This document shows positions 48,101 to 58,299 of a stretch of 64,000 bases of DNA, in pieces. The stretch comes from Rotaria sp. Silwood1 (lineage: Eukaryota > Rotifera > Eurotatoria > Philodinida > Philodinidae), in NCBI GenBank assembly GCA_905250075.1, contig CAJNOP010000528.1:1-64000 (forward strand), given 5' to 3'. The notes below the pieces were generated by a model that ran no database searches, was not told the DNA's origin, and saw nothing but the letters and a program-made list of their open reading frames with translations. The stretch's first letter is position 1. Every line of letters starts with the position of its first letter. The position numbers were made by a program, and so were the translations under genes.

Positions 48101-49483
48101 TGAGGCTCTGATTGTGGTTGTAGTACAAGGTCATTATTCGAATTATAAAGTTTGTGATTCCGATCTCTCACATAAATTTCTCATCTGCTAAGTAAATTCA
48201 TCTCAGATCACTAGAAGATTTTGCCGTTATATTAGTAATGTGAGTGAAATACTTCGTCCCTCTCTTCATCAGACAGTTGAATATTGACATTCTTTTCTTA
48301 AGAAAAAAATCTCAAATGTTTGACAAACGCAGGCATAGACCTCAAAAGAAGTAGCCGTTTCAAAGATGATCCGACAACATGCATTCTACGTTTATTAGTA
48401 TCTTACTGTGGCGATTGAGTCAGTGGTGTTACAAGCTGTGGAATATACTTTACATACACAATTGCATTACTGATAATCAGTGGCATATTCATTCAATTGA
48501 ATGGCTAAAGCACTTTTGATCTCTAGCGGTTACTGCGTCACAGCTAAATAATCAGAGTTCCCTTTTTTTGCAAGCTTAGTCATTAGAAACATGACAGAGA
48601 GAATTATAAATACATTCTCTTTCGAGTTAGATATCGATTACAGTTGTTTTGAAAAAAGACTGCCAAGTGAACTCAATATTCATAAGATTCAGTCGATTAT
48701 ACAACGAAAACTGTGAATAAAGAGAAATGTGGCACAATAAAATTGATGTGCTCTTATGGGGATATAAACATATGACACCTTCGACAGAATCGAATTAAAT
48801 CCCATGGTTAACCACATCCTAATAGATATGGTCCATAAGAAGAGATAAAATCTTTTCTCCAATGATTACAATTCGTTTTGTCCCTGCTACTCTTTATCTG
48901 TTTTTTTTCAAAGACTCTTCAGCTTTTTCCCACCGCTCCTACACCAGCATATATTGTATATGTAAGGGGATATGAACAGTGGAGAGATACCTTTAAGAAA
49001 GATTCGAGTTTTACTTGAATCTGTAGATCACTGTTTGTTTTCTTACTTGCAATCGGAGGACAGAGCTGTCGATTGAAACTCGGCACCGGATAACAAACAG
49101 GAAGATTCTGGCATCGAGGATGATGAATACATCTCTGGTTAGGTTCACGACAAAGGTTGTTTGAGCGTTCGCATGGAACTAACTCAGAACAATCCACGAA
49201 TTCATCGCCACAAATGCCAATGTCAATAGCACCTGCTATATAGAAACAGGCACACGCACTATTTGGCGAACATCGATCATATTGAGACATTCCATGACAA
49301 AATTGAGATTTTACTCGAACTAGAGACATACTAAATTAATAGCAAGACAGGTAAATCGAAACACAAATCAAACCTGTAAGGCTTAAAAGGAAGATTATTG
49401 AACATTAGATGAATAGAAAAAAATAGGTTTTAGAATTACCTCAATAGAACGAATACTAAACAATGAAGTAATGTGGAAACCAT
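42198..49483 (-). CDS. Secreted NHL-repeat protein with Cys-rich module and Thr-rich linker
   Basis: Four exons join in matching phase: 49483-49440 (phase 2), 49330-49047 (phase 1), 47560-47474 (phase 1) and 43111-42198; 442 aa. Exon 1 is a signal peptide (MVSTLLHCLVFVLL). Exon 2 is a Cys-rich module (CSPNSACACFYIAG, CGDEFVDCSELVPC, CVHH-like CIHHPRC, NLPVCYPVPS). Exon 3 is a mucin-like Thr-rich linker (TTTSTIPITTTTTTITSTT). Exon 4 opens IPANARWAQNGVTVAGG and holds about six NHL repeats (for example LFVDTLGTIYVADSDNNRVM), predicted to form a beta-propeller. This architecture is common among bdelloid NHL proteins; ligands are unknown. Introns are 109, 1486 and 4362 bp, the last carrying a 1.2-kb inverted repeat and two telomere-like hairpins. 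AATAAA overlaps the stop codon (GAATAAAT). Confidence 0.85.
44491..44563. repeat. Telomere-like inverted pair, left of a long inverted repeat
   Basis: GTGAATGTGGGTG is exactly matched by CACCCACATTCAC about 28 bp on. Confidence 0.8.
44740..45985. mobile_element. Long inverted-repeat (foldback) element, about 1.2 kb
   Basis: The left arm (about 44740-45280) and right arm (about 45430-45985) are complementary at high identity: TGGTTTGATAGAGTTTTTGA at about 44774 recurs inverted at about 45945, TTAGAATGCAATATAAATGC at 45244 at about 45460. The loop is about 150 bp. Arm-to-arm differences are scattered substitutions. Open frames over the arms (44687-44947, 45603-45971) are mirror images of each other and lack domain signals. 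No target duplication found. Confidence 0.75.
46005..46060. repeat. Telomere-like inverted pair, right of a long inverted repeat
   Basis: GATGTGAGTGTGGAGTGTGG then GTGTGTG, 15-bp spacer, then CATTCATACTCACACCC. Confidence 0.78.
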
Positions 49484-50206
49484 CACTTGTGTTGAAATGA
49501 AACAGAATAGAGCTGATACCCATTCTTATATTTAATGAATAGATAATGTTTTACACATTTGTCGAAAGTGAAGAATCGCACGACGTGATCTTTCGATAAA
49601 TAGAAATTCGATATTGCTCCATTGCTTTCTTAAGCACTTAATTTTTCTCTAAAAAAGTAATCTTTATAGAAGAAAGAAGCATCGTAAAAGCAGTATGGGA
49701 TTGCTTCTAAAATACAAGCATTTAATAGGCTCCTGCCATCATTCGAAACATGAATATTGCTACAACCAATCATCGATTCATTATATAATGACGACATAGA
49801 ATAATTTCAAGGATAATTTTTATTTTTATTATAAGCAGCTTATTAAAATTCGCATCTTGATCAAATCAGAGTCGCAGTCTCTAGCCAGCCACATATATTT
49901 GGACTTTGAACTGTCTCTTCGTTGCACCTCAAAGGTTTCATTAGTCGACTTTTATGTCCAGCTTAAGAAAAAATCGCCTATGAAGGTGATGGCACGGTTA
50001 CGAGTGCGGCAAAAGCTGGAATCGTTCGCGAACAAACAAGTTACTTCAACATTGAAGCAGATTTCTCCTTCCTCTGCATAAATTATGTTTAATGGCTTGC
50101 GCCCTTCCGGCGAAGAATTTTTAGTGATGACATTATTCGAAAACGATCGCTCCAGTGAAATGTCCATGCTCAATCGATTCAGTGACGTTCGACTTTAGAT
50201 CGCAAA

Positions 50207-50367
50207 GTGGGTGTGGGTGTACGGGTTTGTGTTTGGATGTGGAGTGCGAGTAAAAAGAAGATCAGCACCCAGACCCACATCGACACCCACCCAGACTCAC
50301 ATCAACACCCACCCACACCACACCCACATCCATACCCTACCCACACCCACACCCAAATCCACATCCT
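50207..50367. repeat. Telomere-like inverted block with a long C-rich arm
   Basis: GTGGGTGTGGGTGTACGGGT.. (50207-50250), about 18-bp spacer, then about 100 bp of CCCACA/CCCACC variants (50265-50367). Confidence 0.82.
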
Positions 50368-50759
50368 TAGCAAAATTAAGTGTCGTTGCAGCTGCTAAAT
50401 ACATTTCTATTCTCAAATTGTTGTTCAATACTGATCAGATCATTATTTCATACGTTTTTGGCAGCAAAGATTATTCAGGATATGATTGCTATAAGAAAAA
50501 CGTCCCGTTGTCGAAAACTTTTTCCTTCTTCACTGAGTCTAAAGAAGTAGCTCATGCACATTATCAGCAGAGACAATATATTCACCTGATGAATTTTTTT
50601 TACACTTTATCAGACTGTTGAACACTAAGTATATCCCAAGGAATGAATGATCGATTTTCTATCACGTTTCGTTACTAATAAAACTTGTTTCGAGACTTCA
50701 TAGTGGATGACTGCCTATAACATTAGCGAGCAACACTTTTTAAGTTTTCACTTAACATG

Positions 50760-51720
50760 TCATCACTGATCGGTTGCTTAGTTTGTCCAGTTGTGTGTTC
50801 AATAGAGCAACATATGTGAATAGAACTCTTTGGAAAAATATTCATTTATCATACATTTTTCGATCAGATAATCAATGGATAGGCTTCATTTCGAAGCGAA
50901 CAAAATAGGCGAACAGATATATCGTGAGAAGTATGCATTTATTATGTAGTCTTCGATCAAATCATTAACTGACAAGATTTGCTTCGACGTAAGCAGAAAA
51001 AGCCAACAGAACTATGATGAGGTATATTTATTTCACATGTGATCTTTGATCAGATGACCAATGGATAAGATTTGCCTTGAAATGACTAAAGTATACGAAC
51101 AGAGAATGAAGATTAAAAATATTCATTGTCATCTAATCTTCGACCCAATGATCAACGAATAAGATTTGCTTCGCAGTGAGTAAAATAGATAAACGGAACT
51201 ATTATGAAAAATACTCATTTGTGATGTGATCTTTAATCAGACGATCAACCACGAAGATTTACATTGAAGTGACCAAAATAGGTGGATGTAATGATGATGA
51301 CAAATACTCGTTTGTCATATGATCATCGATCAGATGATCAACAGACAAGATTTCCTTGGAAGTAAGCAAAATATGTAAATAGCAGAATGAGATTGTATAA
51401 CAGTCATGTGTTATATGATTCTGGATTACATGATCAAATGATGAATATTACTTAAAGTGAGTAGCTTAGGTGAAGATTACTATCGTGAGAAACATTTATT
51501 TTTTGTTAGCCTACTAGTAGCTGATCAACTACTTCGATTTTCTTGAAAATGATCAAAATAGGTGAACTCAACGATGATGAGAAATATTCATGTGTCATGT
51601 AATCGTATATCAGATATTTACCGGACGCGCTTTACTGAGTAGTGGACAAAATAAGTAAACAGGAACTTCATTGGGAGTATTGATTTAGCATGTAATTTTC
51701 AATCAGCTAATCAAGTCATA
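50760..51720. repeat. Second array of the 93-bp satellite (diverged), about 10 units
   Basis: Units share GATCTTCGATCAGATGATCA, AAGATTTGCTTCGAAGTGAG and AAAATAGGTGAACAGAA phrases, spaced 91-94 bp (about 51041, 51135, 51226, 51321). It is clearly the same family as 32580-33990, 17 kb away, but more diverged. Confidence 0.8.
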
Positions 51721-52638
51721 AGCTCTGCTTGGGAAGTATCAAAGTTATTGAACAGACAATATATGCAAATGTGGCAAGTAGAACTGAAAATAACGTTTGC
51801 ATAACATTTTTCTGTACATTTTTAATGGAATATTTTTTCTATCGGCTAAAGGTCATCTTAAAACACACGATCATACGGTATATCCTTTCTTTCTCTCGGC
51901 CCCCTTCCCTCAGTGTTAATGTTTTCATGTTTGTAATTGTGATTGTCAATAAAAACAGTAAGAAAGGTGTGAAGATGGATGTCAGTGCGGGTCTTCTCCT
52001 AATTCCTCCCTCACTGTACGTCACTCACCCACACACTCTCTCTCTCATAATTCGATGACTTCATTAACAAGCTGAAAAAATTATAAATTTATTAAAAATC
52101 AGAACTAGCAAATACAAGACGGTGATTAGAGAATTAATCTTCATAAGTATACATGCAAGTTGGGCAGCTCGCACGACTGAAAGACTTAAAACTATTGATA
52201 CTCGACGTGATTGAGTAACTCTTGATGACACTATGACGTATTACATAGTCTCAAGTCAGATAAAATCACGTGGCTTCTTACGACAAATGACAAATACCTT
52301 TGACCGTGATAAAGTACTTAACAAGATAAGAATACTCATTTAAAACTATAGACAACATCTACTTGTATATTCTCCATGTTAGTCAGAAGAGTCATTTTGT
52401 CTTACATATATTCGCTTCAGAACGATCTTATGTTCACATTAATTGCTTTCCCTTGCTCTTTTATGCCATGTTTGCATTACAGGTAACGTTGCTCGACTTC
52501 AAACTTTCCATACGTTCATGACCGATAGCCACAATACATGCTTATCATTATTCTTTTATATTTTTATTGATTAGCTTTTATTTAAAATTACTTAACATTT
52601 AAATCGGAGCGTGATTGAATTTGTTTTTGAAATTTGTT

Positions 52639-53714
52639 ATTCAGTTCAGCGGTGTAGTCAGAAATTTGTAAGTAGTTAGCAGTTTTCCAGCCAAACTTTT
52701 TTGAGTAGTAGGCAGCAATGGGTAATTGTAAAGTTTAGTACAGAGATGGACAAGTCAAGTTAAGTCATTCGTAAAAATTGAACCTATGAAGTCAAGTCGA
52801 GTCAAGTCATGATTTGGAAGTAGACATTTTAAAGTTAAACAAAGTTAAGTCTCAGGTGAAGTCTTCTTTCGACTCAAGTCTCAAGTTTTTGACTTAAATT
52901 GTTTTAAAATTTCGTCATTTTATCCCTTATCTATTTGTTACAAAGCATATCGTATTAGTGCTTCATTATATTACAATATGGCTAAGACTTTTAATGTCTT
53001 TCTAGACTTTTATAGATCCATGATACCGAAATGTGAGGCTCCTTTCAGAGAAAATTTTTTCTAGATGTGACGATACTGCGAAATCTATCAGTAACTTCTT
53101 TGACAACGGATTTAATGTTTTATACTTAATCTACTGATTCATTCGAATCAATCTATCTGAATCGTTATCAATATCTTAAACTTTTATCGGTAGTTATTCA
53201 ACGGCTAATAACGTTGTTACACAGTTTATTTATTATTTGATAAGGACTATTTATATGTACCATGAGGGAAAAATGGAAATTTTCTGTTGTACCAATGGCA
53301 AAAGATGCTAAATTTCATGGTACAAAGACAAAATTACTTCACATTTTGTGAAGTTGATATCCACTGGAGCTACAGAAATTTGCCTGACTTGATTTGAGGT
53401 TTTTTGCTAAGGCAGAAGTCAAGTCAGTGAAAACAAGTCAAAAATGACTTGATTTGACTTGTCCATCTGTGTCACTGTGATTGTTGTTTCCATAGAAATG
53501 ATTGCAGATTGATTTTTGTGAATCTCTTAATTACATCTCAAGAAGAGACAATTAATTGAAATTACACCACTTGAATCTTTGAGCATGCACAGATGTTAAA
53601 GTTTTTGACATTGTGCAATTGCTTTCGTTTTAAAAAAAATTGGATGGCAATAAGTTTTTGATTAGGGAGCAATCGCCCAATTGCCACCGTGCTGACTACA
53701 TCACTGGGCTGAAT
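52639..53714. mobile_element. Old hAT-like element, split by a second one
   Basis: ATTCAGTTCAGCGGTGTAGT at 52639 faces its diverged complement ending CACTGGGCTGAAT at 53714; GTGTAGTCAG / CTGACTACAT mark the pair. The core resembles common hAT termini (CAGTGGTGTAGTCAG). No intact 8-bp duplication is visible, consistent with age. Only about 330 bp is left besides the nested element. Confidence 0.55.
52741..53471. mobile_element. Nested hAT-like element with AAGTCAAGT arrays
   Basis: CAGAGATGGACAAGTCAAGT at 52741 faces TTGACTTGTCCATCTGTG ending at 53471 (one mismatch in the TIR). Subterminal regions repeat AAGTCAAGT / AAGTCGAGTCAAGTCA on both sides. No transposase and no clear target duplication. 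Its first nine bases match the palindromic MITE at 11485. Confidence 0.7.
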
Positions 53715-55299
53715 CAATAAAACGAACTAATCTGATGTATTTAAACTTTCAGTTTAATTCTCATCCTAATGCATTATAAACATACAAAGTACACTTCTTT
53801 GATTTGGTGACTAAATATGAAATGTTGTAGTTTCATCTTCCAAGTGAAATCATATACATTTAGATGTGCAAGTATGGGTCTTGTGCTGAGCCTCACCCAC
53901 ACTCTATTGGTCTCAAAAACCTAATTATGACAGTTTTATTGAGGTTCCATGTAAAATTCAGCTCATATATAGGTCTACTGACCGTACCGATAGTGTGAAA
54001 ATTTCAGCTGACCAAAACTTGAGTTCACTTGCAAAATTCATATCTCGATCGTGGAATATTATTTTCGCTTGAAGTTTTCACAGTATTCTAAGAATCAGTA
54101 GACCTATCGATGAGTTGAATTTCATAACACAACTCGATTATTTCATTTTTTACTAAGTTTTTAAGAATAGGTCGAATATTGAGTAAGACGGTTATTATTC
54201 ATTTCGAGAAATCTATACAGATGAACGTGACTTCTATTTCAATATGACTTGCAAAGATTTTTCGATGGAAAGTTTTAAACTCATTTTAAGTCTATACAAT
54301 CTCCTGATGTTCCACCAATGCGCTACGCATCAAAATTACTTATGATGATTTATTCGAGTATTGAAGATATTCATATGATTATTTTCTTATATTTAATCAA
54401 CAGGAAACACTTCATATACAAAAAATAAACTTAATATATTCTGTTCTTTTTCTTCATGTTTTTTTTTGCTATGTAGATTGCTCTATTCCATCGTCGGACT
54501 ACCTATGATATAACGCGAAGTGAACGACGAGAAAATGAGACAATTTTATTCACCTTTATTCATACACACATTAACATGAAATGAGAAAAAACACAACTAC
54601 TATTCTCTGTTCTTCTTTTTTTTTACTAAATCCTCTCTGCAATAAAAGGTACCCATTTGTTACTTTAACTAGCATAAACGCATTACAATATATCCAGTTT
54701 TCAGAATTTTCAGCTGATAATCTTAACCTAGAGCTAGAGAGAGTTCAACATTCTACATAGTTTTTAAAATTCTAGAAACTACCTTTTAAATCCTCAGAAT
54801 TACTATAGTTTTTTTGTAAAGCCTTTTTAATTCAAAATTATGAAATTCAATAAAACAGAATAGAAGATCCGAAGTCTTCGATTGTGGGGGCAGGATGGAT
54901 TAGTATTATCGAACCAATAACGAACGAGTATTTACGCGCAGAGAAAAGACTGATGAAATAGTAATTTCACCATTCACAAATAAATACTAAAATCGACGAC
55001 GATCAAAACAGTATTTGAAAGTAGGTGCAGAATACTTTCTTTTTTGGTCATGATTCGTTTAGACCAAATCGGTATATTTTAATATTCAATCTCAAACAAT
55101 CGCCACCTAATTGGTTTTTTTTGCTTTTCTCTCTCTTAAGTATTTTATCGGGCAATGCAATATGCTTCTCTTTCATATTCACATAGACGATCATTTAGCA
55201 ACAGAACTTATTTGATTACATTGAATCAAAATTGAATCTCTAATCAGTCTTAAAGCATTGATAATTTGTTTAGTTATAGAATACACATTAAAAAAATCT

Positions 55300-56153
55300 A
55301 TGGCGGAATCTTCGTCAGCTGATTATGTATTTAAAATTGTTTTAACAGGTGATTCCGGTGTTGGAAAATCAAATTTAATATCACGTTTTACTCGCAATGA
55401 ATTTTCACTTGAAAGTCTTTCAACAATTGGTGTCGAATTTTCAACAAAAGAAGTTCAAGTCGATGGTAAAACAGTAAAATTACAAATATGGGATACTGGT
55501 AAAAATGACTTGTTTTTTCTTTTTAATAAAAAAAAATGACGGAAAGTTTTACATTTTATATAGCGGGTCAAGAACGTTTTATGGCCATTACAAAACCTTA
55601 TTATCGTAATTCCTTAGGTGCTCTATTAATTTTTGATATTCTTAAAGCATCAACATTTCAAAGTCTTGATAAATGGTAAAGAAATCAAAAATAAATTATT
55701 TTGAAAATTCTTATTTGTTTTTTTTTAAATAGGTATAGCGAAGTACGAACAAATGTTGGTGTCGAATGTTCTATTATTTTAGTTGGTAATAAAGTCGATC
55801 AACAATATATGCGTGCAGTTTCTCATGAAGATGCTAAACGTTATGCTGAGGAAAGAAATATTCCGTGAGATATATTCTTTAGTATAAAATACTTCAAAGA
55901 AAACAAAATTTTGTAAAGGTATATTGAAACATCGGCATTAGATGCAACAAATGTCGAACAAGCTTTCCTTAGTCTTATTACGGAAATTTATCGTAACTGG
56001 ACAACTCGGACTAAACCAATCAAAGATCAGCCACGATCTGACAGTCAAACAATAAAGCCATTTGAAAAACCATCATCTGAATTGCCAAATGATACAAATA
56101 GTAAATTCTGTTGTAGTCGTTCTTCATGTCGTCCATGTTATCGTATTTGTTAG
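55300..56153 (+). CDS. Rab-family small GTPase (Rab11-like)
   Basis: Four exons, 55300-55498, 55564-55675, 55733-55864 and 55919-56153, with introns of 54-65 bp and consistent phases (1, 2, 2); 225 aa. ATG 55300 ([17 protein letters not shown]) fits Rab N-termini; an in-frame extension upstream lacks an ATG. All G motifs are intact: P-loop GDSGVGKSN, switch I Thr in [22 protein letters not shown] formed across the first intron, NKVD, and [20 protein letters not shown] and [13 protein letters not shown] place it nearest Rab11/Rab2/Rab4-type vesicle-traffic GTPases. The C-terminus is Cys-rich ([16 protein letters not shown]). It ends in a single Cys and not the usual CC or CXC, so prenylation is uncertain. 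Confidence 0.9.
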
Positions 56154-56580
56154 CTCGTTTCGACGAGCTTTAACTTAATTTGTTTCAAATTTAATTATTT
56201 CTACTCATATAAATATTCTTAATATCTTGTACATGTATATGTCTCTCATACCACAATAGAGAGAAGAATCACATATTTGTATAATTCTATGTTTCTGGAT
56301 GCCACAAATATAACAATCAATCGAGGAGGGGAAAACTGTTTGCCACTGATTACCCATAATTATCTATGATTGATAATTTTTATATTGATCGCTAAGCTAG
56401 AATGAGACATATTCTAGCTCGAGAGGAGAACAAATTAGAATTTTCAACTGACTAAGATTTAATTCATCGATATCTCAAACCTTCGTTTTCTCCGTAAATA
56501 TGACGGATGCTATAAATGTTTCTCAAATATCAACTACTCATAGCTGTAATCTCGAAACGCGTACTATCTAATTTAGTTGA
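56154..56580. other. Intergenic, 3' flank of the Rab gene
   Basis: AT-rich; no feature recognised. Confidence 0.5.
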
Positions 56581-57720
56581 ATGCGACGGCGAACGAGTGA
56601 TCTACCGAGAACACCACTATCAAACGACAGTTTTGGACAATCATCAATCATATTGAACTATTCAGCACTGCAAACGAGTGCCGAAAATACATATAAAGTG
56701 TATCGAGTGATGATCGCATCGAGTTATGTGCATGGTAAACACGATAATGGTTCAACAGTATTCAGTTCAAGTAAAAAAGGTACTATGATTTGTGTCAAAC
56801 TCAATGAAATATCGAAAATTCATCTAACTGGACGACGTCAACGAGAAACTGATAACTTTCTTTCTAACAGTACTTTCAGCACGAGTATTACTAAATATCA
56901 ATCAAATGACAGGATTCAATAGTTAATTCATATTGTCACAATTACTTGTTGATACTCTTCTTCGAATGGCATCCAATGAAACCGATAAAAATGAACTTAT
57001 TGGTGTCCGCGAAAAAGAATGTGACGGAAACTGTGCTAATCTTATTATTCTCGAAGAATTTAAACAAACATTTTTTCTCTTTCTTTTCTTTATACGTGAT
57101 ATTTATGAATATTTCATAAAACATCGACGTATAACTCCGATTACCGTATACCGTGGTCGAGTTAACTCGTCGTGATTTAGCTCTCTTCTACTTGGGCGAG
57201 TCGATATCGTTGGATAGGTTGACAATAGTTTTGTTTTAAATCGATACAGATCCTTCGACAGAGAATGTAAAACCATTTGTTAATATTCGTTCTCTAAGTC
57301 ATTTTTCCGAAGAGGAAGAAATTCTCGTAATGCTCGGTAGCATATTTCAGCTTTAGTTAATTATGCAAATGAGAGAAAAAAGGAAGTTGAATAATTTACA
57401 CAGTTCGAATGATATTGAATAATAATGCTAGTCATGATTTCGAATCTATCTACGAATCAATTAAAGGTGAAATCAGCACCGGTAGTGCGGGAAAAACAAG
57501 TCTTTTTAATTTAGGTAACTTATCCAGATCATAGTTTTCAAAAGTCTCGTTCGAGTCACCATTCTCACATTGCATATACGTTAAGGAGCATCGGTTTAGT
57601 TCACAAAAGTCTTCATAACCTTAATCAGTCATTTTCCTATTTACAAAAAATAGTTCCAGCGACACATCTTAATCGAATTCATAGTGAGAGAGGTGTACTT
57701 CGAGTAACGGTAGTCACAGG
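56581..57720 (+). pseudogene. Decayed ADP-ribosyltransferase-TPR gene
   Basis: Fragments in different frames match the bdelloid mono-ADP-ribosyltransferase family in order: SQLLVDTLLRMASNETDKNE (from about 56935), NLIILEEFKQT, FFIRDIYE, ITVYRGRVNS (the catalytic Arg motif, ending in a stop at 57173), then in another frame NVKPFVNIRSLSHFSEEEEI (about 57269; acidic motif of the family), and finally TPR-like HSHIAYTLRSIGLVHKS and LNQSFSYLQK (about 57570-57650). The part between EFKQT and FFIRD is deleted, and frameshifts and stops break the frame several times. The open frame at 56581-56922 may be the 5' part but is not recognisable. The family transfers ADP-ribose from NAD to protein Arg. No functional product is expected here. 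Confidence 0.75.
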
Positions 57721-57871
57721 CTTATTTGCGATCATACATCGATATGGATCATTATTGCCTTTACAATATGCAAATTCACATGCACTTTTATTCTTGCACA
57801 TCTGACAATTCCTTTGCATTCTTCTGGTGCAGTGAATCAGGCTGGAACAAAAGATATTTGATTATAAAGGA

Positions 57872-58181
57872 TTTGGGTATGGATGTGTGGGTGTGGGTGT
57901 GATTTGCTCATCATACACCCACATGCACAGCCTCATCCTCATCCACACCTACACTCACACCCTACCCGACACCGTATACGAAATATGCGAGGGTGTGGGT
58001 GGGTGTGGGTGTGGGTGTGGTTGTATGGTGGTAATGAAGAAGAAAGAAAGGAGTTACATCCACACCTACACCCCACACCCACACGCACACCTACACCCAC
58101 ACTCACACTCACACCCATACCTAACACCAACACCCGCCTACACTCACATCTACACCCCATACTCACACCCACACCCTCAGT
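57872..58181. repeat. Two adjacent telomere-like inverted pairs (largest block in the window)
   Basis: First pair: GGGTATGGATGTGTGGGTGT (57875) to CACACCTACACTCACACCCT (about 57960). Second pair: GGGTGTGGGTGGGTGTGGGT (57990) to more than 100 bp of CACCTACACCCACACTCACA variants ending at 58181. Open frames here (57883-58393, 58199-57939) are His/Pro/Thr or Gly/Val products of the repeat. Confidence 0.88.
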
Positions 58182-58299
58182 GGGTGTCAATTTCATCAAT
58201 ATGCAAGCATTTGAGTTATTGTGACGACGACGAAAACAGTATCAGAGCAAAGGTTAACATAAAGATAGGTGAATCATTGTTCTCAAACTGTTGTCATCA

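Larger units (their letters stand above)
49484..55299. other. Long intergenic stretch (5.8 kb)
   Basis: Holds a telomere-like block (50207-50367), a satellite array (50760-51720), nested hAT-like relics (52639-53714) and weak telomere-like tracts (51965-52042, 53872-53912). A slightly GC-rich block (49857-50175) is open on both strands (minus: EEGEICFNVEVTCLFANDSS). It could be a gene fragment but has no recognisable domain. Confidence 0.45.

Noticed and set aside
52741-53471. 8-bp target duplication for the AAGTCAAGT element
   Set aside because: Flanks GTTTAGTA and TCACTGTG do not match, so the hAT assignment rests on TIR and array design only.
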